Assembly: GCF_003244875.1 (NCBI RefSeq) | Contig: NZ_LXXZ01000063.1 | Coordinates: forward strand, 62,001 to 126,000 | Direction: 5' to 3' | Source of the DNA: Stenotrophomonas sepilia | Lineage (GTDB): Bacteria > Pseudomonadota > Gammaproteobacteria > Xanthomonadales > Xanthomonadaceae | Length of the DNA stretch: 64,000 nucleotides | Shown here: one piece after another, positions 33,101 through 40,566 of the stretch | Layout of the letters: the number at the start of each line of letters is the position of its first letter | Position numbering within the stretch: position 1 is the first letter of the stretch | Notes under the pieces: generated by a model | The model's input: the letters and a program-made list of their open reading frames with translations, nothing else | Database searches by the model: none | Told to the model about the DNA's origin: nothing | Program-made: the position numbers and the translations under genes

Positions 33101-34911
33101 GCGTCACCGCCACCTATCAGTACGACGCACTCAACCGCCTGATCGGCATCGCCTATCCGGACCCCAATCTCGACGTGGGCTACAGCTATGACGTGGCGCC
33201 GGCCGCCTGTGCCGCCGACGAGCGCTTCGCCAAGGGGCGCCTGGGGCAGGTGCTGCACGCCAATGGCAGTACCCAGTACTGCTATGACCGTTTCGGCCAG
33301 GTCACCCGCAAGGTACAGACCGTCAACGGCGTTGCCAGCACGCTGCGCTACGCCTATAGCAAGTCGGGCCGCCTGACCGCGTTGACCTACCCCGACGGAA
33401 GCGTGGCCGACTACGTGCGCGATACCCAAGGGCGCATCAGCCAGATCGGTCTGACCCGCCCCGGCCAGGCGCGCCAGATCGTGGTGAACAACGTGACCTA
33501 TGCGGCCTTCGGCCCGGCGACCGGCTGGACCTACGGCAACGGCCGCCAGCTGCAGCGTCCGCTGGATCTGGATTACCGCCCGCAGGCGGTGCATGACCCG
33601 GCCGCGGGCGGCCTGTCGCTGGGCTATGGCTACGATCCCGTCGGTTCGATCACCGAGCTGAAGAACGGCACAGGCTCAACGGTGCTGGCCAAGTATGCCT
33701 ATGACGCGCTGGGTCGCCTGACCCAGACCCAGGACGGCACGACCGGCACCCCGATCGAAACCTATGCCTATGACGCCACCGGCAATCGCACCGCGCTGAC
33801 CACCTCGGCAGGCACCGCCAGCTACACCTATCCCGCAACCAGCCACCGGCTGACCGCAGTGGATGGCGAAGCGCGCAACCATGACGCTGTGGGCAACACC
33901 ACCCGAATCGGCAGCAAGACCTTCACCTACAACGATGCCAACCGCATGAACGCGGTGAAGCAGGGTAACGCCACACTGGAGAGCTACGCGTACAACCATC
34001 GTGGCGAGCGCGTGCTGCGTACTCCGGCTGGTGGCGCTGCTCAGATCACCCTGTATGACGAGACGGGGCAATGGCTGGGCAACTACTCGGCCACGGGCCA
34101 GGCGCAGCAGCAGGCCATCTGGCTGGACAATTATCCGGTGGCGCTGATCAACGTGCCGAGTACCGGCGTGCCAGAACTGGCCTACGTCCAACCAGATCAC
34201 CTGGGCACCCCGCGCGTGGTGATCGACCCGGCGCGCGATGTCGCGATCTGGGAGTGGAGCAACAAGAGCGAGGTATTCGGCAACCAGATCCCAAGTGCCG
34301 ATCCAGATGGCGATGGTGTGGCGTTCGAACTGGCACTGCGCTTCCCGGGCCAGCAGGCGACGGATGCGAGTGGGCTGTTCTACAACTACCAGCGCGAATA
34401 CGACGCTGCGACCGGACGCTATACGCAAGCGGATCCCATAGGCTTGTCCGGCGGCATTTCCGCGTACGGGTATTCGAATGCCTCTCCGCTTCTCGCGGCT
34501 GACCCACTTGGGCTTGAGCCCGTGTTCGATACAAGTACGTGCGGCGGACAGCTGGGAATGGTGACTTGTGATGGCAATGGAGGATTTCTGGTCAGTGTCT
34601 GCAATTCAGGCTGCGACAAGATATGCACCGTTATGCATGAGCGAAACCATAAGGCGTTATTGGAAAAGAGGGTTCCTAATGCCTGCGTGGGTAGGCCTAA
34701 AGGTGCAAGCCCATTCCCAAAGGACTGGGAATATGGTGGGATCGAGCATCGGCAGCTGGCCAATGAGCTTGAGTGTCGTGCATATCAAGAGCAGATGATC
34801 TGTGCAACTCGGCTGCGCGATGGAGGACTCGGAGGCGCCGCAGTAGACAAGGCCTACAGCAGGGCAGTAAAGGAAAGGAGCAACAGGCAATGCGATGCAT
34901 TCGGATACTAG
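30196..34911 (+). CDS. Full-length secreted Rhs/YD-repeat toxin with zincin-like C-terminus
   Basis: The 1571-residue protein has AAGGAG before the ATG and a Sec signal peptide (LSRAALAIVAAGCIAPAVVQA). Residues ~265-300 (NPCDVKTGEKYEIAPDFDLGW) are the DUF6531-like start of the Rhs cage. About 380-1410 are YD repeats of the type YDALNRL and YAYDATGNRT. The core closes at YTQADPIGLSGG (~1412) and DPLGLEP (~1437). The remaining ~130 residues are the variable toxin. They carry HERNH (1481-1485, HExxH) with several Cys and a later ELECRAYQEQM, suggesting a zinc metallopeptidase effector. No PAAR or VgrG-binding domain is present, so secretion differs from T6SS Rhs proteins. Confidence 0.87.
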   Translation: MLERLKTLSRAALAIVAAGCIAPAVVQAQESKITWRISQPGGDATQYKTQQAAVAGIKNLPAPSPFPPEFQFGWQYVDKIKSKVVDLNGNTAITYWMGKTQPSDPDWTYYGAGDGGFLSEEEVLEALIADLQDINPQCPGETAVPEGEWGPTAPGMDGISEVREYRVTGMLGSNSAESPCVPFDAGTTGLARMRRLNCPIPFTQWSNTHNACVSEEFVAAITSKSQKCDKDGGNGSCPMSRNDTAANMSPIPDKDPASNGGTCDGNVGNPCDVKTGEKYEIAPDFDLGWIALTRFYHSGISTSSGGFGYGWTHSLGAHLALDGVDSVGIIESTGFQRAFKKIGQAYEADDDSGDRLVQNGNWTLYSADSISTFGADGRLAAKRFPDGTSLTYIYDDSDRLAAVTHSSGRTLEFVYQSNDYEALISSVLVEGIALATYTYTPQNQVATVTYAGGGVRTYHYENQDFPQHLTGITAEDGRRYSTFTYDSIGRVISSQHAGGADGVTLAYSPNGGAVVTDALGRQTDYTLTPGGDTAPSRKVTGLTDSQGTVSRTYYDQSVDFRRRLDTYTDRRGIQTKHTYAQGTDPVSGRAVSIHTVTEAVGLPEQRVVTTARDVETNAVLTTRIGSRETRTAFNSRRQPTANTVTDTASGQTRITSYTYCEAADVAAAGSCPVEGLLKSVDGPRTDVADVVTYAYYSADDAGCAIGGACTYRKGDLRSVTNALGQTVETLAYDAFGRPLSVKDANGVVTDYTYHARGWPTSVTARGATTAENRVTQISYWPTGQVQQITEPDGSSVSYVYDAALRLTDIEDNAGNTIHYTLDNAGNRLKEDTLDAGGTLRRTLARTFNTLGQLTALKDAGNHATGFAYDANGNRQTVTDALQRVTSQQYDPLNRLAQTLQDVGGVAAEIRSQYNALDQVTQVTDPKGLHTTYAYNGFGDLTGQVSPDSGASSFTVDAAGNRKTATDARGVTATYQYDALNRLIGIAYPDPNLDVGYSYDVAPAACAADERFAKGRLGQVLHANGSTQYCYDRFGQVTRKVQTVNGVASTLRYAYSKSGRLTALTYPDGSVADYVRDTQGRISQIGLTRPGQARQIVVNNVTYAAFGPATGWTYGNGRQLQRPLDLDYRPQAVHDPAAGGLSLGYGYDPVGSITELKNGTGSTVLAKYAYDALGRLTQTQDGTTGTPIETYAYDATGNRTALTTSAGTASYTYPATSHRLTAVDGEARNHDAVGNTTRIGSKTFTYNDANRMNAVKQGNATLESYAYNHRGERVLRTPAGGAAQITLYDETGQWLGNYSATGQAQQQAIWLDNYPVALINVPSTGVPELAYVQPDHLGTPRVVIDPARDVAIWEWSNKSEVFGNQIPSADPDGDGVAFELALRFPGQQATDASGLFYNYQREYDAATGRYTQADPIGLSGGISAYGYSNASPLLAADPLGLEPVFDTSTCGGQLGMVTCDGNGGFLVSVCNSGCDKICTVMHERNHKALLEKRVPNACVGRPKGASPFPKDWEYGGIEHRQLANELECRAYQEQMICATRLRDGGLGGAAVDKAYSRAVKERSNRQCDAFGY
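33767..34497 (+). repeat. Rhs tip repeat, copy A (inside the intact gene)
   Basis: This segment of the intact gene, from the YDATGNRT codons to just after DPIGL, is the parent sequence of three displaced downstream copies (B 35370-35626, C 36502-37256, D 38735-39232). The copies share long near-identical stretches such as AAGAGCGAGGTATTCGGCAA. Confidence 0.85.
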
Positions 34912-35231
34912 CCATCCTCTCGCTCGTTCTGGGCCAGCTGGGGTGCCGGGATGAGGTTGAGAGTTCAACGTACCCCATGGGTCAGACGGGAAAGAGTTGC
35001 ACTGCCTACAAAGGCTTTGATCGCCAGCCTCCCGAAGTGGTTGTTACGGAACTGGCCAGACGGGGGTTGGACAGTCGCAGGTTGATCCATAAAACAGTTT
35101 GCGGCTCGATCACCAGCTGGGAGATCCTTCCCGCAGGGGCGTCAATCAATCGGATACCTCCCCCAGATACCTACGTGAACGTCTGGCTGAGGGAAGACGG
35201 CTCTGTTTCCGTCAGTACGGACCTCCCTTGA
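34890..35231 (+). CDS. Lipoprotein, candidate immunity protein for the Rhs zincin tip
   Basis: The 113-residue protein starts MRCIRILAILSLVLGQLGC with a lipobox ending at Cys19. AGGAAAGGAG precedes the ATG, and the gene overlaps the last 22 bp of rhs. The mature part (GKSCTAYKGFDRQPPEVVV; YVNVWLREDGSVSVSTDLP) is not recognised. Immediate downstream position and a periplasm-facing lipid anchor fit an immunity protein against a toxin acting in the periplasm. Confidence 0.65.
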   Translation: MRCIRILAILSLVLGQLGCRDEVESSTYPMGQTGKSCTAYKGFDRQPPEVVVTELARRGLDSRRLIHKTVCGSITSWEILPAGASINRIPPPDTYVNVWLREDGSVSVSTDLP

Positions 35232-35331
35232 TGTCGGCGCTCTGATGCTCACGCATCGGGCCAGCGCGCCTGCGCAATAGGTCAGCTAAGGCGAAGTCGC
35301 GCTCACTTGATGTCATCCGGGTGGACCGCGC

Positions 35332-36036
35332 GTGGCAATCGCTCGGTCGCCCGATGTCCCGGCTTGGGCGCGGAGCAGAAAGAGCGAAGTGTTTGGCAAC
35401 CAGATTCCGAGTGCCGACCCGGACGGGGATGGTGTGGCAGTCGAGCTGGCGCTGCGCTTCCCGGGCCAGCAGGCGACGGATGCGAGTGGACTGTTCTACA
35501 ACTACCAGCGCGAGTACGACCCGGCTGTGGGGCGCTATTCGCAGAGTGATCCGATTGGGTTGAATGCTGGCGTCAGTACGTATGGCTACGTGATCTCGAA
35601 TCCCACCCGATTTATTGATCCGCTCGGGCTGACGACTACGCTGATAACGACATATAATTTCGGTATTGCAAACCACTCGGCGATTCATGTTTCGAGGCCT
35701 GGAAAGCCTGATTTCCTGTACGACCCTTCCGGCACTTACGCACCTGGTGGCCGTCGAGGAACAGGCGGGCTATTTGAGGGGCGCGACGCCAGCTTGGCCA
35801 GCTACAAGAAGTATCAGGTAGGAACTGGTAGTCGAGTTGTTTTTACAGTAATTCCTTTGACTCCCGAGCAAGAGTTGACTCTCATTGCGAACGCGGAGGA
35901 GTGGGGGGATGCGCGTGGATTCTGGTGTGCGAGCCATGTGTCCGGGGCGTTGGGCGGAATGTGTGGAATCAAGCAAACCCTCTTCCCAGGTGTTCTTCAA
36001 AAGAGTGCAAAGGCAGCGGAATGTCCAGTCAAGTGA
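35332..36036 (+). CDS. Orphan Rhs tip with permuted NlpC/P60-like toxin domain
   Basis: The frame is open from 35332, but the first ~15 residues are a degraded version of Rhs core. From ~35370 it matches copy A (SEVFGNQIPSADPDGDGV to [12 protein letters not shown]), then DPLGL and a new ~130-residue C-terminus. That domain has NHSAIHVSRPG, FLYDPSGTYAPGGR and, late, WCASHVSGALGG. A His early and a Cys late in this order fit the permuted NlpC/P60 (papain-like) peptidases found as cell-wall toxins. There is no signal peptide or clear ribosome binding site, so it is probably a silent cassette that could recombine onto the intact rhs. Confidence 0.7.
   Translation: MAIARSPDVPAWARSRKSEVFGNQIPSADPDGDGVAVELALRFPGQQATDASGLFYNYQREYDPAVGRYSQSDPIGLNAGVSTYGYVISNPTRFIDPLGLTTTLITTYNFGIANHSAIHVSRPGKPDFLYDPSGTYAPGGRRGTGGLFEGRDASLASYKKYQVGTGSRVVFTVIPLTPEQELTLIANAEEWGDARGFWCASHVSGALGGMCGIKQTLFPGVLQKSAKAAECPVK
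35370..35626 (+). repeat. Rhs tip repeat, copy B
   Basis: Near-identical to copy A from the SEVFGNQ codons through DPIGL, then divergent. It provides the homology by which tip B could replace the zincin tip. Confidence 0.8.
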
Positions 36037-36461
36037 AGGATAGAATTTTCTCATCGTTGATTTGCTTCACTCTATCTGCTTCTGTGAATTTTGCGGGATG
36101 GGTATGGATATCCGCTTTCATGAAGATAGGGGCGATGCGAGTTCCCTACGTACTGCTTCTCTCATTACTCCCTTCGGTTACATTCTTTGCGCTCTCTCGA
36201 GGCGAAAGTATGCGCCGCATCCCGCGAAGTTTAGTGGTGGGGTTGATCGCTGGTCTTGTACTCGGGGTCGTGGCTGTAACTTCTTCCAATCTGGCAATTG
36301 ATGGGGGGCGCTTGCTTCTAAAGAGCCTTGAGAGATTCGGAGCAACGGCATTGGTAGCAGACCTTTGGCCATCGCTGTTACTTGGAAGCTGGCTTGTGGG
36401 AGCGATCTCATTTTGCGGGGCATCGGCTTATTTAAGGCGAGCGTCCCTAGGGATGCCCTGA
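36021..36461 (+). CDS. Four-helix membrane protein, candidate immunity for orphan tip B
   Basis: The 146-residue product starts MSSQVKDRIFSSLICFTLSA, overlapping the tip B frame by 16 bp. Four hydrophobic helices are visible (ICFTLSASVNFAGWVWISAF; VPYVLLLSLLPSVTFFAL; LVVGLIAGLVLGVVAVT; LLLGSWLVGAISFCGASAYL). Base composition is visibly less GC-rich than the chromosome. It is a polytopic inner-membrane protein, and its position suggests immunity to the upstream peptidase-like toxin. The family is not recognised. Confidence 0.6.
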   Translation: MSSQVKDRIFSSLICFTLSASVNFAGWVWISAFMKIGAMRVPYVLLLSLLPSVTFFALSRGESMRRIPRSLVVGLIAGLVLGVVAVTSSNLAIDGGRLLLKSLERFGATALVADLWPSLLLGSWLVGAISFCGASAYLRRASLGMP

Positions 36462-36501
36462 ATAATTGCCACTGAGCCCTGGATTTCCATCATGCCGAAT
36501 T

Positions 36502-37604
36502 AACCTATGCCCCGGCGCCACCGGTAATCGCACCTCGCTGCCACTTCAGCAGGCACTGCCAGCCACACCTATTCCGCAGCCAGCCACCGACTGGCCGCCG
36601 TGGATGGCGAAGCGCGCAACCATGACACAGTGGGCAATACCACCAGCATCGGCAGCAAGACGTTCACCTACAGCGATGCCAACCGCATGAACGCGGTGAA
36701 GCAGGGCAATGCCGTGCTGGAAAGCTACGGTTACAACCATCGCGGTGAACGCGTACTGCGTACCCCGGGTAGTGGCGCAGCGCAGATCACCCTGTACGAC
36801 GCAGCAGGGCAGTGGCTGGGCAACTACTCGGCTACGGGCCAGGCGCAGCAGCAGGCCATCTGGCTGGACAACTACCCGGTGGCGCTGATCAACGTGCCGA
36901 GTACCGGCGTGCCGGAACTGGCCTACCTGCAGCCGGATCACCTGGGTACGCCGCGCGTGGTGATCGATCCGGTACGGAATGTCTCGATCTGGGAGTGGAG
37001 CAACAAGAGCGAGGTGTTCGGCAACCAGATTCCGAGTGCAGACCCGGACGGGGATGGTGTGGCGTTCGAGCTGGCACTGCGCTTCTCGGGTCAGCAGGCG
37101 ACGAGTGCAAGTGGGTTGTTCTACAACTACCAGCGCGAGTAAGGCCCGGCGGTGGGCCGGTACTCGCAGAGTGATCCCATCGGGCTGGATGGCGGCATCT
37201 CCACATTCTCTTACGCTGAAAGCAATCCTCTGTCCTATGTTGATCCTCTAGGGGAAATGTCGCGACGCAAAGGTGAGCGCAATTTGACTCGCTCGCCAGA
37301 TGGCACAGGCAACCCAGATAAGCATTGGAAGGATGATCCCAAGCGGCCAGGATGGGGTTGGCAGCTGGATGGCCATTCAGGTAAGCCGAAGTACAAAAAG
37401 AGACCGCACTACCTGCTTCCCCCAAAGGCAATCGGGCCGGGTCTGGTCCTCCGGGTTGCCCTTCAGGTAGCCTGTGAGAATGGCGACCTTGCCTCCTGCA
37501 AGACGCGCTGTACTCTGTTGCCTGAGGTCTGTGGCAATGTTGACTTCGCCGAACCCGACGTAGCGATGTGTCCAACTGAGGGGCCGTCGTTGAATTTGCA
37601 GTGA
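36502..37604 (+). pseudogene. Orphan Rhs tip C, broken by a frameshift and an in-frame TAA
   Basis: The copy starts in YDATGNRT-equivalent sequence, loses one base near 36545 relative to copy A, and then reads MDGEARNHDTVGNTTS to NYQRE. There TAA (37140-37142) replaces the TAC of the conserved REYDPAVGRY. The same frame resumes [24 protein letters not shown] and a ~120-residue tip with [17 protein letters not shown] and [11 protein letters not shown], ending at 37604. The tip is basic and resembles a widespread but, to me, unassigned Rhs/CdiA C-terminal type. It is probably not expressed as is. Confidence 0.7.
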
Positions 37605-37693
37605 TAGGCAGTGATCCGTCGATCTTCATGGTTCCAGGCACAATGTGGCCTGGATTCCGTGATGGTTCGCAGCATGCCTGTAGATGACAGGAC

Positions 37694-38125
37694 GTGGAGT
37701 TGATAGTGAAGTCATTGCATTCGCGAGCGAAGATTGACTTGGCGCCCTTGACCGCAAGGGCTCTAAGAAAAATAGTGGGGAGTCTGTTCCATCGCCGGCA
37801 CGACTATGGTGATTTCGAGCCCGAAGAACTGCTGGATGAGCTTGCGCGGCTCGGTGTTACAACGGCCAAGAGACTGCTTATGAAAAAACATCGTCGCGCA
37901 ATTCTTCGGGACGAGAGGGCGAAGATGTCTAGAAGAGAGATGCTCTACCTCTTAGACGAGTTCGGCCCTGAAGGTCTTGACATGCATGCCAATATCTCTT
38001 GGTTCGCGACTTCGGGATTGGTGCGGCAAGCCATTGAGAAGGAATTCGGCTGGGAGGCATTTATTGCTTTGTACGATCGCCAGCCAGGCGCCGCCTCTGG
38101 TTCTTCTGAAAAGTCGGCGCCCTAG
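37694..38125 (+). CDS. Hypothetical protein after tip C (possible immunity)
   Basis: The product is 143 residues from a GTG (or ~139 from a second GTG four codons on). It is helical and charged: LTARALRKIVGSLFHRRHDYG, EELLDELARLGVTTAKRLL, then AIEKEFGWEAFIALYD near the end. No signal or membrane helix is visible. The lower GC fits horizontal origin. It follows tip C by 89 bp and is one base away from the next gene. I do not recognise it. Confidence 0.55.
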   Translation: MELIVKSLHSRAKIDLAPLTARALRKIVGSLFHRRHDYGDFEPEELLDELARLGVTTAKRLLMKKHRRAILRDERAKMSRREMLYLLDEFGPEGLDMHANISWFATSGLVRQAIEKEFGWEAFIALYDRQPGAASGSSEKSAP

Positions 38126-38126
38126 C

Positions 38127-38699
38127 ATGAAGTCCATTGCGCTTTGGAGAATGAAGCGCGAGGCCAAGAGGAGCGGTCTGCGAGTCGTTGGCAATTTTTT
38201 GATTGCGTTACATACGCGCGATGTTATCTCAGGCTTCACGTTGGATCCTGCGCCATCCTCTACCTATATATGGACCTTCGTAATTCCGACATATGATGAT
38301 TTGCCCTGTCTGCACATGTCTCTAGGTCAGAGGATTGCAAGCGCGGAAGTGGATAAAGGTTTTTTCTGTGGAATGCATGAGGCGCATGCCAAAAAGCTTG
38401 AGACAGTGAGAACGGCGGCAGACTTGTTGCTCTATGTCGACAGTCTTGATTTCACAAGCGACTATTCGGAATGGGTAAAATACATATCCGCCATCCGGCT
38501 GGGCGATTTCGTGGCGGCGGACGCGACGCTGAAGACGCTTTTGAAGTTGCCAATGTCCAATGCTATTAAAAGTAGATTAGATGCGATTCTTTCTGTGCTG
38601 AAGAATGGTGGTGAATCGGGCGCGCAGCATCTTTTGGAGGCGTGGTCTGTTCAGACGGATCGATTAGTGGGCTGCAGCTCCTGGGGCAGCCGGCGGTAG
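38127..38699 (+). CDS. Hypothetical protein, pair partner of the preceding gene
   Basis: The 190-residue protein starts MKSIALWRMKREAKRSGLRV one base after the previous stop. It includes YIWTFVIPTYDDLPCLHMSL and a helical C-terminus (LGDFVAADATLKTLLKLPMS). It has no signal peptide and an AT-rich body. It was not identified; its place in an Rhs cassette row makes an immunity role possible. Confidence 0.5.
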   Translation: MKSIALWRMKREAKRSGLRVVGNFLIALHTRDVISGFTLDPAPSSTYIWTFVIPTYDDLPCLHMSLGQRIASAEVDKGFFCGMHEAHAKKLETVRTAADLLLYVDSLDFTSDYSEWVKYISAIRLGDFVAADATLKTLLKLPMSNAIKSRLDAILSVLKNGGESGAQHLLEAWSVQTDRLVGCSSWGSRR

Positions 38700-38734
38700 C
38701 GAATCGTCGCGCTGCACGCAGCCCTAATGCAGCA

Positions 38735-39335
38735 GGGAATACCACGCTCTGGCAGCAGATCGTTTACCTGCAGCGATACCAACCGCATGAACGCGGTGAA
38801 GCAGGGTAATGCCGTGCAGGAAAGCCACGCCTACAACCATCGCGGCGAGCGCGTGCTGCGTACCCCTGCCGGTGGAACTGCCCAGATCACGCTGTATGAC
38901 GAAGCAGGGCAGTGGCTGGGCAACTACTCGGCCACGGGCCAGGCGCAACAGCAGGCCATCTGGCTGGACAACTACCCGGTGGGGCTGATCAATGTGCCGA
39001 GTACCGGCGTTCCGGAACTGGCCTACGTCCAGCCAGATCATCTGGGCACACCGCACGTGGTGATCGATCCGGTGCGCGATGTGGCGATCTGGGAGTGGAG
39101 CAACAAGAGCGAGGTATTCGGCAACCAGATTCCGAGTGCCGATCCGGATGGCTGTGGTGTGGCGTTCGAACTGGCGTTGCGCTTCCCGGGCCAGCAGGCC
39201 ACGGATGCGAGCGGGTTGCTTTACAACTATAGTGGTTCGATCAAAACATCAAGGGTGACTCCACCGCTGACTCCACCGCTGACTCCGCTGCGGATCAGCT
39301 GGCAAACCGCCTCGGACGATCATCTGGACAAATGA
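38735..39335 (+). pseudogene. Orphan Rhs tip D, truncated before the toxin junction
   Basis: It is near-identical to copy A from the SDTNRMNAVKQGNAV equivalent to ATDASGLLYNY (~39232), then breaks off into unrelated SGSIKTSRVTPPLTPPLTPL and a stop at 39335. The conserved REYDP...DPIGL junction and any toxin are missing. The junction at ~39232 marks a deletion or recombination endpoint. Confidence 0.7.
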
Positions 39336-39399
39336 GCCGTACGCGGAGGTGCTCGCAGATGTGCGGGAGCTATCGACCCGGTGGAAACTTCCCTTGCTG

Positions 39400-39858
39400 A
39401 TGTCTCGGATGCCTCAGATGTACGCTCCCAAGCTGCTCCCAATCGTGACGCTGTCAATCGCACTTTCTGGTTGCATGGAAGTTGCCAGCACAGAGTATGC
39501 AGACCGCAATCAAGCCGTCTCAAGGCAAGCAATCGGTGAATCGAAATGGTTGCCTTCATGGTTGCCTGAGGACGCAGTCAACATACGCGAGTCGCACGAC
39601 ATGGACACAAATGAGTCGTGGTTGGTTTTCCGCCTGACCAGCGGGGCTCTTGCTTTGCCCGAAGAATGTAGGCTGGTGAGCAGGCCGGAGATGTCCGACG
39701 CGCGAGTCATGCGGAGATTTCCTCAGTTTGCCCGCAACGCGTGGTCGCGAGCGTCAAGCTATGGCGGCAAGTTCTATCTGTGTCCGGAGGGAAATGTTGG
39801 CCGCTGGGTCATGCGCGATGAAGAGCTGGGCCTTGTTTACAGCGGAATAAAATTATAG
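39400..39858 (+). CDS. Lipoprotein with WLPxWLP motif (paralogue of the 22.6-kb pseudogene)
   Basis: The product is 152 residues from ATG 39400; other ATGs at 39409 and 39418 are as plausible. A lipobox (LSIALSGC) is followed by a mature part with SKWLPSWLPEDAVNIRESHD and LVFRLTSGALALPEEC, ending LGLVYSGIKL. The same arrangement is found, broken by TAG, at 22.6-23.0 kb. I have seen this motif in lipoproteins near polymorphic toxin loci, so an immunity or accessory role is possible. It lies 64 bp after the truncated tip D. Confidence 0.65.
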   Translation: MSRMPQMYAPKLLPIVTLSIALSGCMEVASTEYADRNQAVSRQAIGESKWLPSWLPEDAVNIRESHDMDTNESWLVFRLTSGALALPEECRLVSRPEMSDARVMRRFPQFARNAWSRASSYGGKFYLCPEGNVGRWVMRDEELGLVYSGIKL

Positions 39859-40112
39859 TTGGCTGGGCGGTCTCACCCAGTAAGCGAGATGCGTGAGTGG
39901 CACGTGGCGGTCTCCTTTCCCGGTGCCTGATTCGGCACTTTCCGGCCGAGCGTCGTGTGGGTTCGGGTATGTGTCAAATCGACCTTGCCACTGGTCCGTG
40001 TTCACGAATGGGAGGGCCGTGTAAGAAGATCGGATGGTCCGGCAAGCTTTAAGCACCCTGGCGTTCGGCAGGAAGATTGCTGGGCCGCGGTGACGACTGT
40101 GCGGGAGGACCT

Positions 40113-40229
40113 ATGCGATATCGGCTCCATGCTCTATTGTGGCTGCAGCGCAGGCGGTGGATAGAGGCGAATGGAAATGAAGGAAAGCCTGAGAGAAAGA
40201 GAGGCGCTGTCGCCAACTGGCTTCTATGA
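40113..40229 (+). CDS. Short ORF, 38 residues, doubtful
   Basis: ATG 40113 follows GGGAGGACCT, a good ribosome binding site. The product reads MRYRLHALLWLQRRRWIEAN and continues basic to AVANWLL. It overlaps the next gene's start. It could be a real leader peptide, the remnant of a longer protein, or chance. The preceding 39859-40112 has no gene I can support. Confidence 0.25.
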   Translation: MRYRLHALLWLQRRRWIEANGNEGKPERKRGAVANWLL

Positions 40230-40500
40230 CCGATACTATGCGGAGAGTGGCCTGGAACAGGAAACCGTAGTGGAGCTGCTGGAGCATGTTGCAGACGAGC
40301 TTCGTTTGCCCTCCGGGAAGCTCCGTCCTGGAGATCGATTTTCGAAGGAACTGTCGCCTGGTGAAGCTCATGGTTGGGACTCGGGGTATGGGGTGTTGAT
40401 ATTCGAGCTTCAATCGCTCGCAAAAGAACGTGGTATTGCAGTCGATCGGCGGGTGGATTCGCTCGACGACTATATTCGTATCATGGCGGGTATCTATTGA
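40171..40500 (+). CDS. DUF1493-like / acyl-carrier-like small acidic protein
   Basis: The 109-residue protein starts MEMKESLREREALSPTGFYD after an AGAGGCGA ribosome binding site. VVELLEHVADELRLPSGKL, RPGDRFSKELSPGEAHGWDS and SLAKERGIAVDRRVDSLDDY have the spacing of DUF1493 proteins, which resemble acyl carrier proteins. No phosphopantetheine DSL is present. Its function is unknown; it is one of several small genes trailing the Rhs locus. Confidence 0.5.
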   Translation: MEMKESLREREALSPTGFYDRYYAESGLEQETVVELLEHVADELRLPSGKLRPGDRFSKELSPGEAHGWDSGYGVLIFELQSLAKERGIAVDRRVDSLDDYIRIMAGIY

Positions 40501-40566
40501 TGAGATTGATGCGTCCCTGAATGGCTATCGGCGTGAGACGTCGCAGTGCGTACTGAGGATTCGGGG

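Noticed and set aside
31102-33594. 830-codon minus-strand open frame inside the Rhs gene
   Set aside because: It is antisense to regular YD repeats, which generate long open complements; it has no motif and no ribosome binding site.
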